This document shows positions 52,096 to 60,997 of a stretch of 64,000 nt of DNA, piece by piece; the first letter of the stretch is position 1; every line of letters begins with the position of its first letter. Source of the stretch: Neobacillus cucumis (GTDB taxonomy: Bacteria; Bacillota; Bacilli; Bacillales_B; DSM-18226); contig NZ_JAEHGC010000006.1 in the NCBI RefSeq assembly GCF_016107705.1, positions 124,001 to 188,000 on the forward strand, read 5' to 3'. The notes beneath the pieces were generated by a model. The model was not told the DNA's origin and did no database searches. It worked only from the letters and a program-made list of their open reading frames with translations. The position numbers were made by a program, and so were the translations under genes.

Positions 52096-52112
52096 ATACT
52101 AATGATTAGTAT
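52096..52112. promoter_or_regulatory. Perfect palindrome in the VanZ/secreted-protein intergenic region
   Basis: ATACTAAT-g-ATTAGTAT, 8-bp arms. The rest of 51963-52295 shows no gene. A candidate operator for an unidentified regulator. Confidence 0.35.
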
Positions 52113-52295
52113 GATTCTAATATCCTGTAAATTCAAATGGAGGAGCTGAGTCTTTGACTCTGATATAAGAGTAAAGGAATAATTGCAATTTTCATATAGG
52201 AGAATTTTTTATTATTTTTGAAAAAAAGGGAATTTATATAGTTATAAAGAATTATTACATTTGGACTATTAAAATGTGGAAGGAAGGAAGCGCAA

Positions 52296-52964
52296 TTGAA
52301 GAAAAAGTTTTTATTTTCAGGTTTTACGGCATTGTTAGTATTTTTATCTTTTAGCTTAGGAGCATTGGCTGCGCCAAAATTATCAGTATGGTTTAATGGG
52401 AAAGCCAAAAAAGTAAGTGTTAAAATGATTAATAAGAAAGCATATGTACCTCTGAACGATGTGGTTTCATGGTTTGGTGGTAAAGTAAAATATGATAAGA
52501 AATCTAATAAGTATATTGTAACATCCAAGGATTATCATCCAAGTGGTACGAAGGTGAAATCCTATAATGTAAATGCTGTACTTCAATCAGGTCCGATGAA
52601 AATGACCGTGAGTAAGGTTACAGTTAATCCTAGTTACAAATATGACCAATACATGCCAGCAATTAAAGCGGTGGTTTTAGATGTTAAGGTTCAAAACACG
52701 TCCACTAAAAAGGTAAATTGGTTCCCTGTACAAGGAATTTACGCTTTTAATACAGGAGAACAAATTGAAGATGCTATTGTTTATTCGCAACAGGTTGATG
52801 GAGAATTTCTTGGGAATACAACGAAGAGTGGTAAGATTGCGTTAAAAGTAAGTAAAAGTAATCTTGATGCCATTAAATCTATTCAAATATTGGTGGATGG
52901 CCCGTCGGATGATGAATTTAACCAGTTAGGAGAAAAAGTTACTTATAATTTAAAATTTAGGTAA
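52296..52964 (+). CDS. Secreted protein with copper-amine-oxidase-like N-domain
   Basis: A 222-residue exported protein. Signal peptide about residues 1-25 (KFLFSGFTALLVFLSFSLGA, then LAA). Residues 27-72 form a copper amine oxidase N-terminal-like domain, a common wall-associated module (VWFNGKAKKVSVKMINKKAY, VPLNDVVSWFGGKVKYD). The remainder (about 95-222) is a strand-rich DUF4352/immunoglobulin-like fold (AIKAVVLDVKVQNTSTKKVN). TTG start after GGAAGGAAG. No enzymatic residues are evident. Probably cell-surface protein of unknown function. Confidence 0.65.
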   Translation: MKKKFLFSGFTALLVFLSFSLGALAAPKLSVWFNGKAKKVSVKMINKKAYVPLNDVVSWFGGKVKYDKKSNKYIVTSKDYHPSGTKVKSYNVNAVLQSGPMKMTVSKVTVNPSYKYDQYMPAIKAVVLDVKVQNTSTKKVNWFPVQGIYAFNTGEQIEDAIVYSQQVDGEFLGNTTKSGKIALKVSKSNLDAIKSIQILVDGPSDDEFNQLGEKVTYNLKFR

Positions 52965-52965
52965 A

Positions 52966-53000
52966 AAAGCAGCCCTTCACTGGTTAGTGGGGGCTATTTT
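52966..53000 (+). terminator. Hairpin after the secreted-protein gene
   Basis: AGCCC-tt-CACT...AGTG-gg-GGGCT with TATTTT tail. A T-poor, imperfect stem. Confidence 0.5.
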
Positions 53001-53015
53001 CAATACAACCTTGAG

Positions 53016-53033
53016 GGTGGTGACTGGCACCAT
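53016..53033. repeat. Degenerate GTGACAGGCACC-family fragment
   Basis: GGTGGTGACTGGCACCAT differs at one core position from the other copies. Confidence 0.4.
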
Positions 53034-53086
53034 ACTTGGTTTTAATCAAAACAGTTATTTCACAAGAGGGTAGATATTGAAAAAGA

Positions 53087-53125
53087 GTGAACCAGGCAGA
53101 TATAGAATAGGCCTGGTTCTTTTAT
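53087..53125. terminator. Bidirectional terminator
   Basis: GAACCAGGC/GCCTGGTTC stem (53089-53097, 53111-53119) with TTTTAT on the plus strand and TCTTTTTC on the minus strand; probably the end of the pxpC operon. Confidence 0.65.
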
Positions 53126-53251
53126 AGTTATGTAAATAGGAAAAGACTAAAAAGGCCTTTTAGCGACCAGTAGTACCCATTCTCCTTCGCTTCAAACTCA
53201 TAAAAGGTGAGTGTGCGGAAAGATAAAGAAATATTAAAATGGCTTTGGAGT

Positions 53252-54232
53252 CTATATGTTATTTAATAATTCAATTAGTTCATTGATTTTCTTTTGGCGA
53301 TCCTTTCGGGCTTCGATTGCCTGCTCGATCGTCACCGCTAAGAATCGGGATGTGGACAAGGGTCTGGACTGTGCAATCCGGTCTAGGTCAGGACTAATAA
53401 CGGTTCCAATTGTAACAAATCCGCCACCGGTTGTTCCATCATGCAATAGAACGATAACTTCTTCTTCATTAGGTACAATGATCCCTCCGATCGGATACAT
53501 AATATCGACAACATTACCGGACCTTTCTCCAGCTCCAAATGGTGGCACCGTATTTCGGAACCCTATCGAACCACCTTTAAATCGATAGGCTACTCGATTG
53601 GATTCTGTCGATACTCTCCAGTTAGCATTAAGGAAAGATTTTATTCCCTCATCACTGACTAGCGACCCTGACAGACCCATCAACACGCGAAGCTCATTTG
53701 AATTAGGGAAATCCGGCAAAAAATTAGAGATTATTGTTTTACCCACCTGTTTAAACACTCCCGGCAGTGGTTCACCAATAGGAACACAATCTTCAGCCAG
53801 AAGCTTGCGGCCCTTATAACCACCAAATTCGGTAAATATATAAGTTGAACGGCTTCCTAATATTTCAGGGACCTGGATTCCTCCCGAAATACAAAGATAT
53901 GTTTTAACTCCGTGTTTCGCGGGTGAAAAATGTAAGATATCTCCTTCCTGTACCCTGACATTCTCCCACATGGGAATACTGCGATTATTAATCTGCGGCT
54001 CCATATGTGCCCCGGTAATGGAAATCACGGTATCCTTTTGAAATTCTATTTTTGATCCAATTATTGTCATTTCTAATCCGGCAAATTCAGGGGGATTGCC
54101 AAGCAGGAGATTCCCAGCCATGAAAGAATACTTGTCTGCTGCACCACTCGGAGGGACACCATAATGATAATTTCCGTATCTTCCAAGGTCTTGAACAGTT
54201 GTTTGCAAACCTGGCTCAAGAATTCGCAGCAT
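53252..54232 (-). CDS. pxpC: PxpC/KipA-family subunit, second copy
   Basis: A 326-residue AHS2/KipA domain protein, homologous to the C-terminal part of urea carboxylase's carboxyltransferase. It opens ILEPGLQTTVQDLGRYGNYH and has GVPPSGAADKYSFMAGNLLL and FAGLEMTIIGSKIEF, conserved in PxpC, the C subunit of prokaryotic 5-oxoprolinase. GGAGGG lies before the ATG and the gene is adjacent to pxpB (one-base gap). It is third in the operon regulator-pxpB-pxpC, with no carrier or biotin carboxylase in the same unit. Paralogous to 60020-60997. Confidence 0.88.
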   Translation of the reverse strand: MLRILEPGLQTTVQDLGRYGNYHYGVPPSGAADKYSFMAGNLLLGNPPEFAGLEMTIIGSKIEFQKDTVISITGAHMEPQINNRSIPMWENVRVQEGDILHFSPAKHGVKTYLCISGGIQVPEILGSRSTYIFTEFGGYKGRKLLAEDCVPIGEPLPGVFKQVGKTIISNFLPDFPNSNELRVLMGLSGSLVSDEGIKSFLNANWRVSTESNRVAYRFKGGSIGFRNTVPPFGAGERSGNVVDIMYPIGGIIVPNEEEVIVLLHDGTTGGGFVTIGTVISPDLDRIAQSRPLSTSRFLAVTIEQAIEARKDRQKKINELIELLNNI

Positions 54233-54233
54233 A

Positions 54234-55118
54234 TTAAAATCCCTCCATTAGTTCAAGTATATAAGATTTTCCTTTACGAAAGTATTCTTCCGGAGAAAAA
54301 TCAATTTCCTTTATCCTGAACCTATAAATACCCTGTTCAACCTCTTGACTAATCCTCCGATACTCTGACTCCGTAACAGAGCAGTGTTTCCACAAATCAC
54401 CTGGCCGAGCAAGAAAAAGAGATTGTTTGAAATCCTTCAGTTGTTGCTCCTTCTGGAAGATAGGGACTGCAGACATCCCGATCAGTTGATAGCTTCCCGG
54501 TCCAGATACCGGATAAATTACTGTAAAAGCTCCCCCTAAACCAACGGCTTGTTTTGGAGTGTCCGTTCTTGGACTCATATATTTAGGAGTTTGAATCATT
54601 TTTTCACGCGGTAAGCCTAACTGGAATTCCCAAGCAGTCCCTGGAATAAATCCCATCATACTGATAAGATAGGGCATTGAGGTATGTGCTTCTATAAAGG
54701 CTTCTTTATCTCTAAATCCATTTTTTTTCATTACAAACTCAAAATTAGTTAAAGAGGGATCTTGATGGCGGTCCTTAAAACGTCTAGAATATTCTTGTGT
54801 AACAGGATCGTCATACCATATGGGAATTTCCACAATACGTATGGATAAATTTAATTCTGCTGGCTTGCTTTTTATAATATCGATTTCCTTAAGATAATCT
54901 AACAAATCAAATGCGGAAATAATATCAGGATTAAAACGAACAAGATACGATGCGTTGGCCGGGCAAATATCCAAAACACCTGGGATTTTCCGACTTCTTA
55001 GTTCTTTCGTGATCGCTAATGCCTTGAAGTTGCTTTCTGCCCTCATTTCTTTAGAAATTTCAGCAAAAATATATTCATCACCGCCAAAGTGAAAACGAGT
55101 TTCTGGGATTGTAAACAT
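54234..55118 (-). CDS. pxpB: PxpB/KipI-family subunit, second copy
   Basis: A 294-residue AHS1/KipI domain protein: FHFGGDEYIFAEISKEMRAE at the N-terminus, LDICPANASYLVRFNP, then ISMMGFIPGTAWEFQLGLP and GLGGAFTVIYPVSGPGSYQL. These correspond to the carboxyltransferase N-part of urea carboxylase and to 5-oxoprolinase subunit B. At about 290 residues it is longer than the common KipI (~240); the extra part includes FKDRHQDPSLTNFEF, also present as DRHQDPESTDIEY in its paralogue at 60994-61863. It starts ten bases after the sigma-54 regulator gene. GAGGGTGG lies before the ATG. Confidence 0.88.
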   Translation of the reverse strand: MFTIPETRFHFGGDEYIFAEISKEMRAESNFKALAITKELRSRKIPGVLDICPANASYLVRFNPDIISAFDLLDYLKEIDIIKSKPAELNLSIRIVEIPIWYDDPVTQEYSRRFKDRHQDPSLTNFEFVMKKNGFRDKEAFIEAHTSMPYLISMMGFIPGTAWEFQLGLPREKMIQTPKYMSPRTDTPKQAVGLGGAFTVIYPVSGPGSYQLIGMSAVPIFQKEQQLKDFKQSLFLARPGDLWKHCSVTESEYRRISQEVEQGIYRFRIKEIDFSPEEYFRKGKSYILELMEGF

Positions 55119-55128
55119 GATTCCACCC

Positions 55129-57195
55129 TCATTTCAACAGTTTCTTAATTCGTCGGCTTATGGTTGCAGGACTTACGCGTAGAACTTCCGATACTTTTGC
55201 AGCAGTGCCATACTTTTTTAAACCCAATGTGATTAAACGCATTTCAACCTCTTCTATAGCTTGCTTTAACGGCATTAACCCCAAGGTAACAACATCTTCT
55301 GTTATCTGCTTTTGATCGGCATAGAGGATAGAAAGGACATCATCACGATGTATTCCGTTTTCCCGTGAAGTTACCACCAGCCGTTCAGTCACGTTTTGGA
55401 GTTCTCGAACATTCCCTTGCCACGTATGGCTCTCTAGTACATCTATAGCTTCACGAGAAAAGTGTTTATCTTTCTGGTAAATCTGATTGTAATGCTGGAG
55501 AAAATATAATGACAAAGGCATAATATCTTCTTTTCGTTCCCTTAGTGGGGGGATATAAATCGGAATGACATGCAAGCGGAAGTATAAATCTTCTCTGAAT
55601 TTTCCTTCCTGCACCAACTCCCTTAAATTCCGATTGGTGGCTGCAATAATTCGTACATTAAGAGGAATCGTTTTTATGCCTCCGACACGGGTAATTTCCC
55701 GTTCCTGAATAATTCTCAATAATTTAACTTGCATGTTTAATGGCAGTTCGGATATTTCATCCAAAAAAATGGATCCTTGATTTGCCATTTCAAAATAACC
55801 GGGCTTTCCTCTGGCATCAGCACCTGTGAAAGCTCCTTTTTCATAGCCGAACAATTCGCTTTCAATTAGTTGTTCGGGAATTGCTCCGCAATTCACTTGG
55901 ACAAATCGGTGTGTGTGCCGCGTACTCCACTCATGGATAGCATTTGCGATAACTTCTTTTCCTACCCCGGATTCACCATGAATGAGGATTGTTGAATCGA
56001 CATCAGCAACCATTCGTAGTTCCTCTACTACCCGCCCCATTATCTGGGATTGATAGACTATCTTACTCTTTTTGGATGGATTGGTTTTTATTTCCTCCAA
56101 CGCTTGCTTATATCCCTTTGATTCTTGCTGAACTTTCATTAATTCTTCCCTTAGTTTGTTTACCTCTGTAATATCCCGAGAAATGATAATAATCTTGCTT
56201 ATTTGTCCTTCATAAAAAAACGGAGTAGCTACAGACCATAGTCGTTTGCCATTTTTCCCTTCTTGAATACAAGCTAGTTTACTTCCTTTTTTTATGCACA
56301 TTTCTACAATATTTGGTTGAAAGAAGCCCTCTTTTTCCAAATCGAAAACATTCAACCCTGTAACTTCATGTGGATGATCTACGTCCCAATAATCTTTTAA
56401 AAATGTTCCTGTGATTCTCATGATGATCCCTTGCGGATTAACCACCATGATTTGTTCATGTGAGGACGAATATATTGCTTGTAAATCTTCACTAAGGTCA
56501 CGGACAAACTCCAACTCCTTAGCAGCTTCTTCCCAATGTTCTCTCAAAAAGAATATATGAATTAACCCCGTACATTTCCCATTTACGATAAGGGGAGAAA
56601 AATTTCCAATCATATGTTTAAAATTTAGATAACTGCTTTCGCTAATAAGTGATTTTCCTGCTAAAACATCCTCTAAACTCTGTTTCATTTCTATTAAAGT
56701 ACTATATTTGCGATTTAATAGAAAAGCAGAGGATAACCCTAAAATTTTTTCAGCCATTTCATTAACAAAAGTAATTTCAAGGGAAGAATTAGTGGTAATC
56801 ATTCCAATTCCTGCTCCTGCAGAGAGTTGATTTAAATGAGCAAGCCGGAGTTCATGCATTCGTTGTCGTGCACGTTGATCGGTAGAGAATCCTTCAACTT
56901 CATCGCGTTCGTTGACTCCGATGTAAACAGATATATTGTGATAAAATTCTATCTCATGTTCTAAAGGCACCTTTAAAATATCTTGACGATATTCAATAGG
57001 CCGCTGCAAATTGAATGAAATTTGAATCTGTTGTAGGAGTGATTGTTGATCCACGTAACCTACTACTCTGCCATCTTTTACGATAAGTACCAGTTCGGTA
57101 TGAGTTATCGTTAATTGATTTAATACCTGCTCAATCGTTGACTCAATTGGTACTTTGACTGGATTGAATTGTAAAATTTGTCTCCAGGTAAACAT
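55129..57195 (-). CDS. Sigma-54-dependent enhancer-binding regulator (PAS-AAA+-Fis)
   Basis: A 688-residue regulator. Residues 1-60 contain a CBS-like segment (VPIESTIEQVLNQL, LVLIVKDGRVVGYVDQQSLL); two PAS-like regions follow at about 125-235 and 240-350; the AAA+ domain (about 385-620) has Walker A GESGVGKE, the sigma-54-contacting GAFTGA loop and LFLDE-type Walker B (SIFLDEISELP); a Fis-type helix-turn-helix closes it (KYGTAAKVSEVLRVSPATIS). The ATG at 57195 follows AAGGCGGTG; a GTG nine bases upstream is part of that site. As the gene sits amid divergent sigma-54 promoters with CTTTCAATTTTGAAAG repeats, it most likely controls the whole cluster, sensing a metabolite through its PAS/CBS parts. 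Confidence 0.9.
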   Translation of the reverse strand: MFTWRQILQFNPVKVPIESTIEQVLNQLTITHTELVLIVKDGRVVGYVDQQSLLQQIQISFNLQRPIEYRQDILKVPLEHEIEFYHNISVYIGVNERDEVEGFSTDQRARQRMHELRLAHLNQLSAGAGIGMITTNSSLEITFVNEMAEKILGLSSAFLLNRKYSTLIEMKQSLEDVLAGKSLISESSYLNFKHMIGNFSPLIVNGKCTGLIHIFFLREHWEEAAKELEFVRDLSEDLQAIYSSSHEQIMVVNPQGIIMRITGTFLKDYWDVDHPHEVTGLNVFDLEKEGFFQPNIVEMCIKKGSKLACIQEGKNGKRLWSVATPFFYEGQISKIIIISRDITEVNKLREELMKVQQESKGYKQALEEIKTNPSKKSKIVYQSQIMGRVVEELRMVADVDSTILIHGESGVGKEVIANAIHEWSTRHTHRFVQVNCGAIPEQLIESELFGYEKGAFTGADARGKPGYFEMANQGSIFLDEISELPLNMQVKLLRIIQEREITRVGGIKTIPLNVRIIAATNRNLRELVQEGKFREDLYFRLHVIPIYIPPLRERKEDIMPLSLYFLQHYNQIYQKDKHFSREAIDVLESHTWQGNVRELQNVTERLVVTSRENGIHRDDVLSILYADQKQITEDVVTLGLMPLKQAIEEVEMRLITLGLKKYGTAAKVSEVLRVSPATISRRIKKLLK

Positions 57196-57364
57196 GGTAA
57201 TCACCGCCTTTTTTGGACTTATTATATTATAGCAAACTTTTAAGAACCTTCAGATAATGTTTCTTCATAACCTTAAGAAAAAAGCTTTTAATCAAGTAGT
57301 AATGTTGAAAGAATAAGCGAGTAACTTTTCTTTCAGGAAGAACAAGTCAGTGAAAATAAAACAA

Positions 57365-57393
57365 GCTGACACCTGTTCAATATTGATGTCAGC
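57365..57393 (-). terminator. Probable terminator after pxpA
   Basis: GCTGACA/TGTCAGC stem, followed on the minus strand by TTGTTTTATTTTC. It marks the end of the pxpB-pxpC-accB-accC-pxpA unit. Confidence 0.55.
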
Positions 57394-57459
57394 ATGTAAC
57401 TTAACTTTAAGTTTTTCTTATCCTATATTTATTAGGGATCTACCATTAAGTGATGTATT

Positions 57460-58242
57460 TTATTTATATATATGTGAACCCAATGCATCTTGAATAGGGG
57501 AAATCGTAACATTTTCTGCTCTTAGGGCTTCTACAATTGCTTTTGCCAATTTAGGGGCACCCGGAGTATCCCCATGAATACATATTGTTTCCGCTTTAAG
57601 GGAAACCTCCTCACCAGTGTTGGCAACCACTATACCTCCCTTCACCATACGAACAACTCTCTCTGCCATTTTATTGTAATCTTGAATGGAAGGACCTTTT
57701 CTAGTTAAGACAATTGAACCAGAAGCTGTATGCTCACGGTCAGAATACACTTCTTTTGCTACCCGGATACCTACTTTTTTTCCTGCTTCTACAACGGCCG
57801 AATGATTCATGGCGTACACAACAGTATTTATATCTATTTCCGCTATAGCTTCTAGGATTATCCTAGCTACCTGCTCATCCTCCATCGCCAACATATAAAG
57901 AGCTCCATGGGGTTTGCAATGCTGAATTTTCATCCCTAAAGCTGCAGCAAATTCACGCAGAGCACCCATTTGGTACGTGATATAATCTTTAATTTCAGAT
58001 GGAGTAGCACTCATGTGTCTGCGACCAAAACCTAGCAAATCAGGAAAACCAGGGTGAGCACCTATAGCTACCCCATACTGTTTAGCCAATTCTACAGTTT
58101 TTCGCATAACGTGGGGGTCCCCGCCGTGGTACCCGCAGGCGATATTTGCTGATGTGATATATTGCATCATTTCCTCATCGTTTCCTATTTGGTAAAGGCC
58201 AAAGCTTTCTCCCATGTCACAATTCAAATCAACTTTTAGCAC
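57460..58242 (-). CDS. pxpA: PxpA (LamB/YcsF-family) 5-oxoprolinase subunit A
   Basis: A 260-residue LamB/YcsF protein. VDLNCDMGESFGLYQIGNDE at the N-terminus, ITSANIACGYHGGDPHVMRK, AIGAHPGFPDLLGFGRR and KPHGALYMLAM hold the conserved His/Asp residues. With PxpB and PxpC, PxpA forms ATP-dependent prokaryotic 5-oxoprolinase, which opens pyroglutamate to glutamate. GTG start after AGGAAGATG. It lies 145 bases after the biotin carboxylase gene on the same strand without a terminator in between, so it is probably the last gene of that operon. Confidence 0.9.
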   Translation of the reverse strand: MLKVDLNCDMGESFGLYQIGNDEEMMQYITSANIACGYHGGDPHVMRKTVELAKQYGVAIGAHPGFPDLLGFGRRHMSATPSEIKDYITYQMGALREFAAALGMKIQHCKPHGALYMLAMEDEQVARIILEAIAEIDINTVVYAMNHSAVVEAGKKVGIRVAKEVYSDREHTASGSIVLTRKGPSIQDYNKMAERVVRMVKGGIVVANTGEEVSLKAETICIHGDTPGAPKLAKAIVEALRAENVTISPIQDALGSHIYK

Positions 58243-58387
58243 ATTATCATCTTCCTTCCAATTCCGATGAACTTAAATAAGCCTCTTGGATTACATTTCT
58301 CTTTACTGAGTATTAGGTATAATATTCTATTATTCAATGAAAGTATCAGAAATTAAAAACGACAGCCGGTTCAATTTTCTGTTTAGA

Positions 58388-59734
58388 TTAGGCATTGACC
58401 ATGAGGAGTTTATCTAGGAATCTTGTCGTATACTCACCACGCTGGAAATCGCTATTTTGCACGATCATCCTTAATAATGGAGTATTGGCTGTAATTCCTT
58501 CAACATGAATTTGTTCTAGCACATCATTCATTTTCTCTATGGCATCTTTACGTGAAGCGCCATGAACAATAATTTTTCCAATCATAGGATCATAAAAAGG
58601 TGTAACCTTATCGCCTTCTTTAATGGCGAAATCTAATCTAACTCCCTCAGGCAGAGTTAATTTTGTTACGGTACCAGGTGAAGGAAAAAAGGTTTTAGGA
58701 TCTTCCGCATATAGACGGCATTCAATCGAATGTCCTGTTTTCTTTACATCCTCCTGCCTAAATGGAAGAGGTTGTTTTGCAGCCAGTCTTAACTGTAGTT
58801 CCACTAAGTCAATACCGGTAATTTCCTCAGTTACTGGGTGTTCTACTTGAAGTCGGGTATTCATTTCTAAAAAATAGAAATTCTTTTGATCATCGAAAAT
58901 AAACTCCATCGTACCCACAGTTGTATATCCAATTTGTTTGACTCCGAGAAGTGCTGTTTTCAAAAGCCGTTGACGGGTTTCTTCATCTAAAAAAGGAGAT
59001 GGACTCTCTTCAACTACCTTTTGGTTTCTACGCTGGACAGAGCACTCCCTTTCAAATAAGTGAATGACATTCCCCTGATGGTCACCAGCTACTTGAACTT
59101 CTATATGCCTAGGGTTTGAAATATATTTCTCCAAGAATAATGTTCCATCACCGAAAGCAGACTCTGCACGTTGCTTAGTTGTTGCGTAGGCAGCTTTCAA
59201 CTGCTCTGGATTATGAATCAGAGTCATCCCGATTCCACCGCCACCAGCACTCGCTTTCAACATTAGAGGGAAACCTATTTTTCCAGCAAGCTCTAAAGCT
59301 TGTTCCACTGTTTCTAAAGAACCGTCCCAACCAGGTACAACTGGAACTCCCGCTAGTTTCATTTGGAGACGAGACTCAATTTTACTACCCATCAATTCGA
59401 TGACTTTTGCATCTGGTCCAATGAATGTAATCCCTTCCTGTTCTAAACAACGGGCAAATTTTGCATTTTCAGATAAGAAACCATAGCCTGGATGAACGCC
59501 GTCAGCTCCGGTTTGTTTAGCTGCTTCAATTATTTTATAGATATCGAGATAGCTTTTCTTAGCCTGTGCTGGACCAATACACACTGCCTCATCTGCTTCT
59601 TCTACAAACGGAGCCATCGCATCTGCTTCAGAGTAAACGGCTACAGTTTGAATCCCTAAATGTTTGCAGATACGAATGATCCGGCGGGCTATTTCCCCAC
59701 GATTAGCTATTAGGATCTTTTTAAAAAAGGTCAT
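58388..59734 (-). CDS. accC: Biotin carboxylase (AccC-type) of the pxp cluster
   Basis: A 448-residue ATP-grasp biotin carboxylase: ILIANRGEIARRIIRICKHL at the N-terminus, LMLKASAGGGGIGMTL (Gly-rich ATP loop), HIEVQVAGDHQGNVIHLFER, EMNTRLQVEHPVTEE and the C-terminal BC domain. It carboxylates biotin on the carrier protein with ATP and bicarbonate. CGGAGGGG precedes the ATG. A vegetative AccC is expected elsewhere with accB and fabric of fatty-acid synthesis; here the neighbours are KipI/KipA homologues, which suggests a dedicated enzyme. Its partner carrier is encoded 21 bases upstream. Confidence 0.93.
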   Translation of the reverse strand: MTFFKKILIANRGEIARRIIRICKHLGIQTVAVYSEADAMAPFVEEADEAVCIGPAQAKKSYLDIYKIIEAAKQTGADGVHPGYGFLSENAKFARCLEQEGITFIGPDAKVIELMGSKIESRLQMKLAGVPVVPGWDGSLETVEQALELAGKIGFPLMLKASAGGGGIGMTLIHNPEQLKAAYATTKQRAESAFGDGTLFLEKYISNPRHIEVQVAGDHQGNVIHLFERECSVQRRNQKVVEESPSPFLDEETRQRLLKTALLGVKQIGYTTVGTMEFIFDDQKNFYFLEMNTRLQVEHPVTEEITGIDLVELQLRLAAKQPLPFRQEDVKKTGHSIECRLYAEDPKTFFPSPGTVTKLTLPEGVRLDFAIKEGDKVTPFYDPMIGKIIVHGASRKDAIEKMNDVLEQIHVEGITANTPLLRMIVQNSDFQRGEYTTRFLDKLLMVNA

Positions 59735-59755
59735 TGAAACCCCTCCGTAGTTTTG

Positions 59756-60004
59756 TTATTTGATGATAAGAACAGCAATGTCTTGACCCGCATCAACAAT
59801 GTCTTCGCTTTCGACAAGTATTTGTTTAATGACACCATCTTGCTCTGCCTTAAGCTCGTAGAAAGTTTTCATAACTTCAATCAAACCAATGGTATCACCA
59901 GCCTTTACTTCTTGACCTAGGGATACGTATTCTGGTTGATCTGGAGCTGGCTTACGGTAAAAAACTCCAGGAATAGGGGATACAATTGTAGTTTGAGTTG
60001 TCAT
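59756..60004 (-). CDS. accB: Stand-alone biotinyl carrier domain protein
   Basis: An 82-residue biotin/lipoyl-attachment domain protein. The biotinylation site is EVMKT (residues about 43-47, with the Lys), surrounded by VKAGDTIGLI and a C-terminal strand ending VLIIK. It lacks the Ala/Pro-rich N-terminal half of ordinary AccB (~150 residues), so it is just the swinging domain. AAAAGGAGAG precedes the ATG. It lies between pxpC and the biotin carboxylase gene in one operon and must be biotinylated by BirA, giving a link with the biotin transport locus at 9.1 kb. Confidence 0.92.
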   Translation of the reverse strand: MTTQTTIVSPIPGVFYRKPAPDQPEYVSLGQEVKAGDTIGLIEVMKTFYELKAEQDGVIKQILVESEDIVDAGQDIAVLIIK

Positions 60005-60019
60005 TTACGTTCTCTCCTT

Positions 60020-60997
60020 TTATGCTTCCATAATAATGTTTTGAATTTTAGCTAATTGATCTTTCCATTTTTTTCGTTCTTGTATTGCTTCATCCAAACC
60101 TACGGATATAAAGCGAACTTTATCATTGGTTTTAACTTGAGCCATACGGTTTAAATCCGTACTAATAATCGTAGCAATTGTCGCATAACCGCCGCCGGTC
60201 ACTGCATCATTCAATAAAGCTATCGGCTCAATTCCATCAGGAACTTGAATAGATCCAATAGGATATCCCAAATCGACCACGTTCGAAGGATTACTTCCTG
60301 CACCAAAAGGCTGTTCACGTGGAATGAAATGAAGTCTTTCTCCTTTAAAACGGTATCCTACACGGTTTGCTTCTGGTGTTACTCTCCATTCAATATTCAA
60401 AAAGTGATCTATGCTTTCTTGCATTAAACGATAGCTGCAAAGGCCTATGATTACACGGATTTCGTGGACATTACCATATTTAGGGACAAATAAATCAGGA
60501 ATAGTAGTTCCTATGGCTACATCCGTTTTAATTTCACTTCCAACTGGAAGTACGTCGCCCTCTTTGAGAGCTCTTCCTTCAAAACCTCCGATTCCGCATA
60601 ATGTATAGGTGGAACGTGATTCCTGGATAATCGGGACATCAATCCCGCCCTTCACCGCAAGATAAGCCCGAGCACCTGACTTTACAAAATCAAATGAAAG
60701 GATATCCCCGGCTTTAACATTTAAAGTACTCCAGAGAGGAACTGACATTCCATTAATCTTAGGAGGAATCTCTCCTCCTGTAATCGCTATTACCGCCCCT
60801 TGTTGAAATTCCAACTCGGGTCCCAAATAGGTGATTTCTAAAACAGCTGCATTTTCTTTATTACCAACTAACAAATTAGCAATTGAAAAGGAATATTGAT
60901 CCATTGCTCCTGATGGAGGCATTCCAATTTCATAATATCCAATTCGTCCACGGTCTTGAACTGTCGTTTGAAGCCCTGGTTTCAAAACTTTAATCAT
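60020..60997 (-). CDS. pxpC: PxpC/KipA-family subunit, first copy
   Basis: A 325-residue AHS2/KipA domain protein: VLKPGLQTTVQDRGRIGYYE, GMPPSGAMDQYSFSIANLLV, VLEITYLGPELEF and the C-terminal NPSNVVDLGYPIGSIQVPDG. It overlaps the pxpB stop by four bases (ATGA) with GGAGG before its ATG, so the two subunits are translated together. In urea carboxylase the corresponding region is fused to biotin carboxylase and carrier domains; here those are separate genes downstream. Paralogous to 53252-54232. Confidence 0.9.
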   Translation of the reverse strand: MIKVLKPGLQTTVQDRGRIGYYEIGMPPSGAMDQYSFSIANLLVGNKENAAVLEITYLGPELEFQQGAVIAITGGEIPPKINGMSVPLWSTLNVKAGDILSFDFVKSGARAYLAVKGGIDVPIIQESRSTYTLCGIGGFEGRALKEGDVLPVGSEIKTDVAIGTTIPDLFVPKYGNVHEIRVIIGLCSYRLMQESIDHFLNIEWRVTPEANRVGYRFKGERLHFIPREQPFGAGSNPSNVVDLGYPIGSIQVPDGIEPIALLNDAVTGGGYATIATIISTDLNRMAQVKTNDKVRFISVGLDEAIQERKKWKDQLAKIQNIIMEA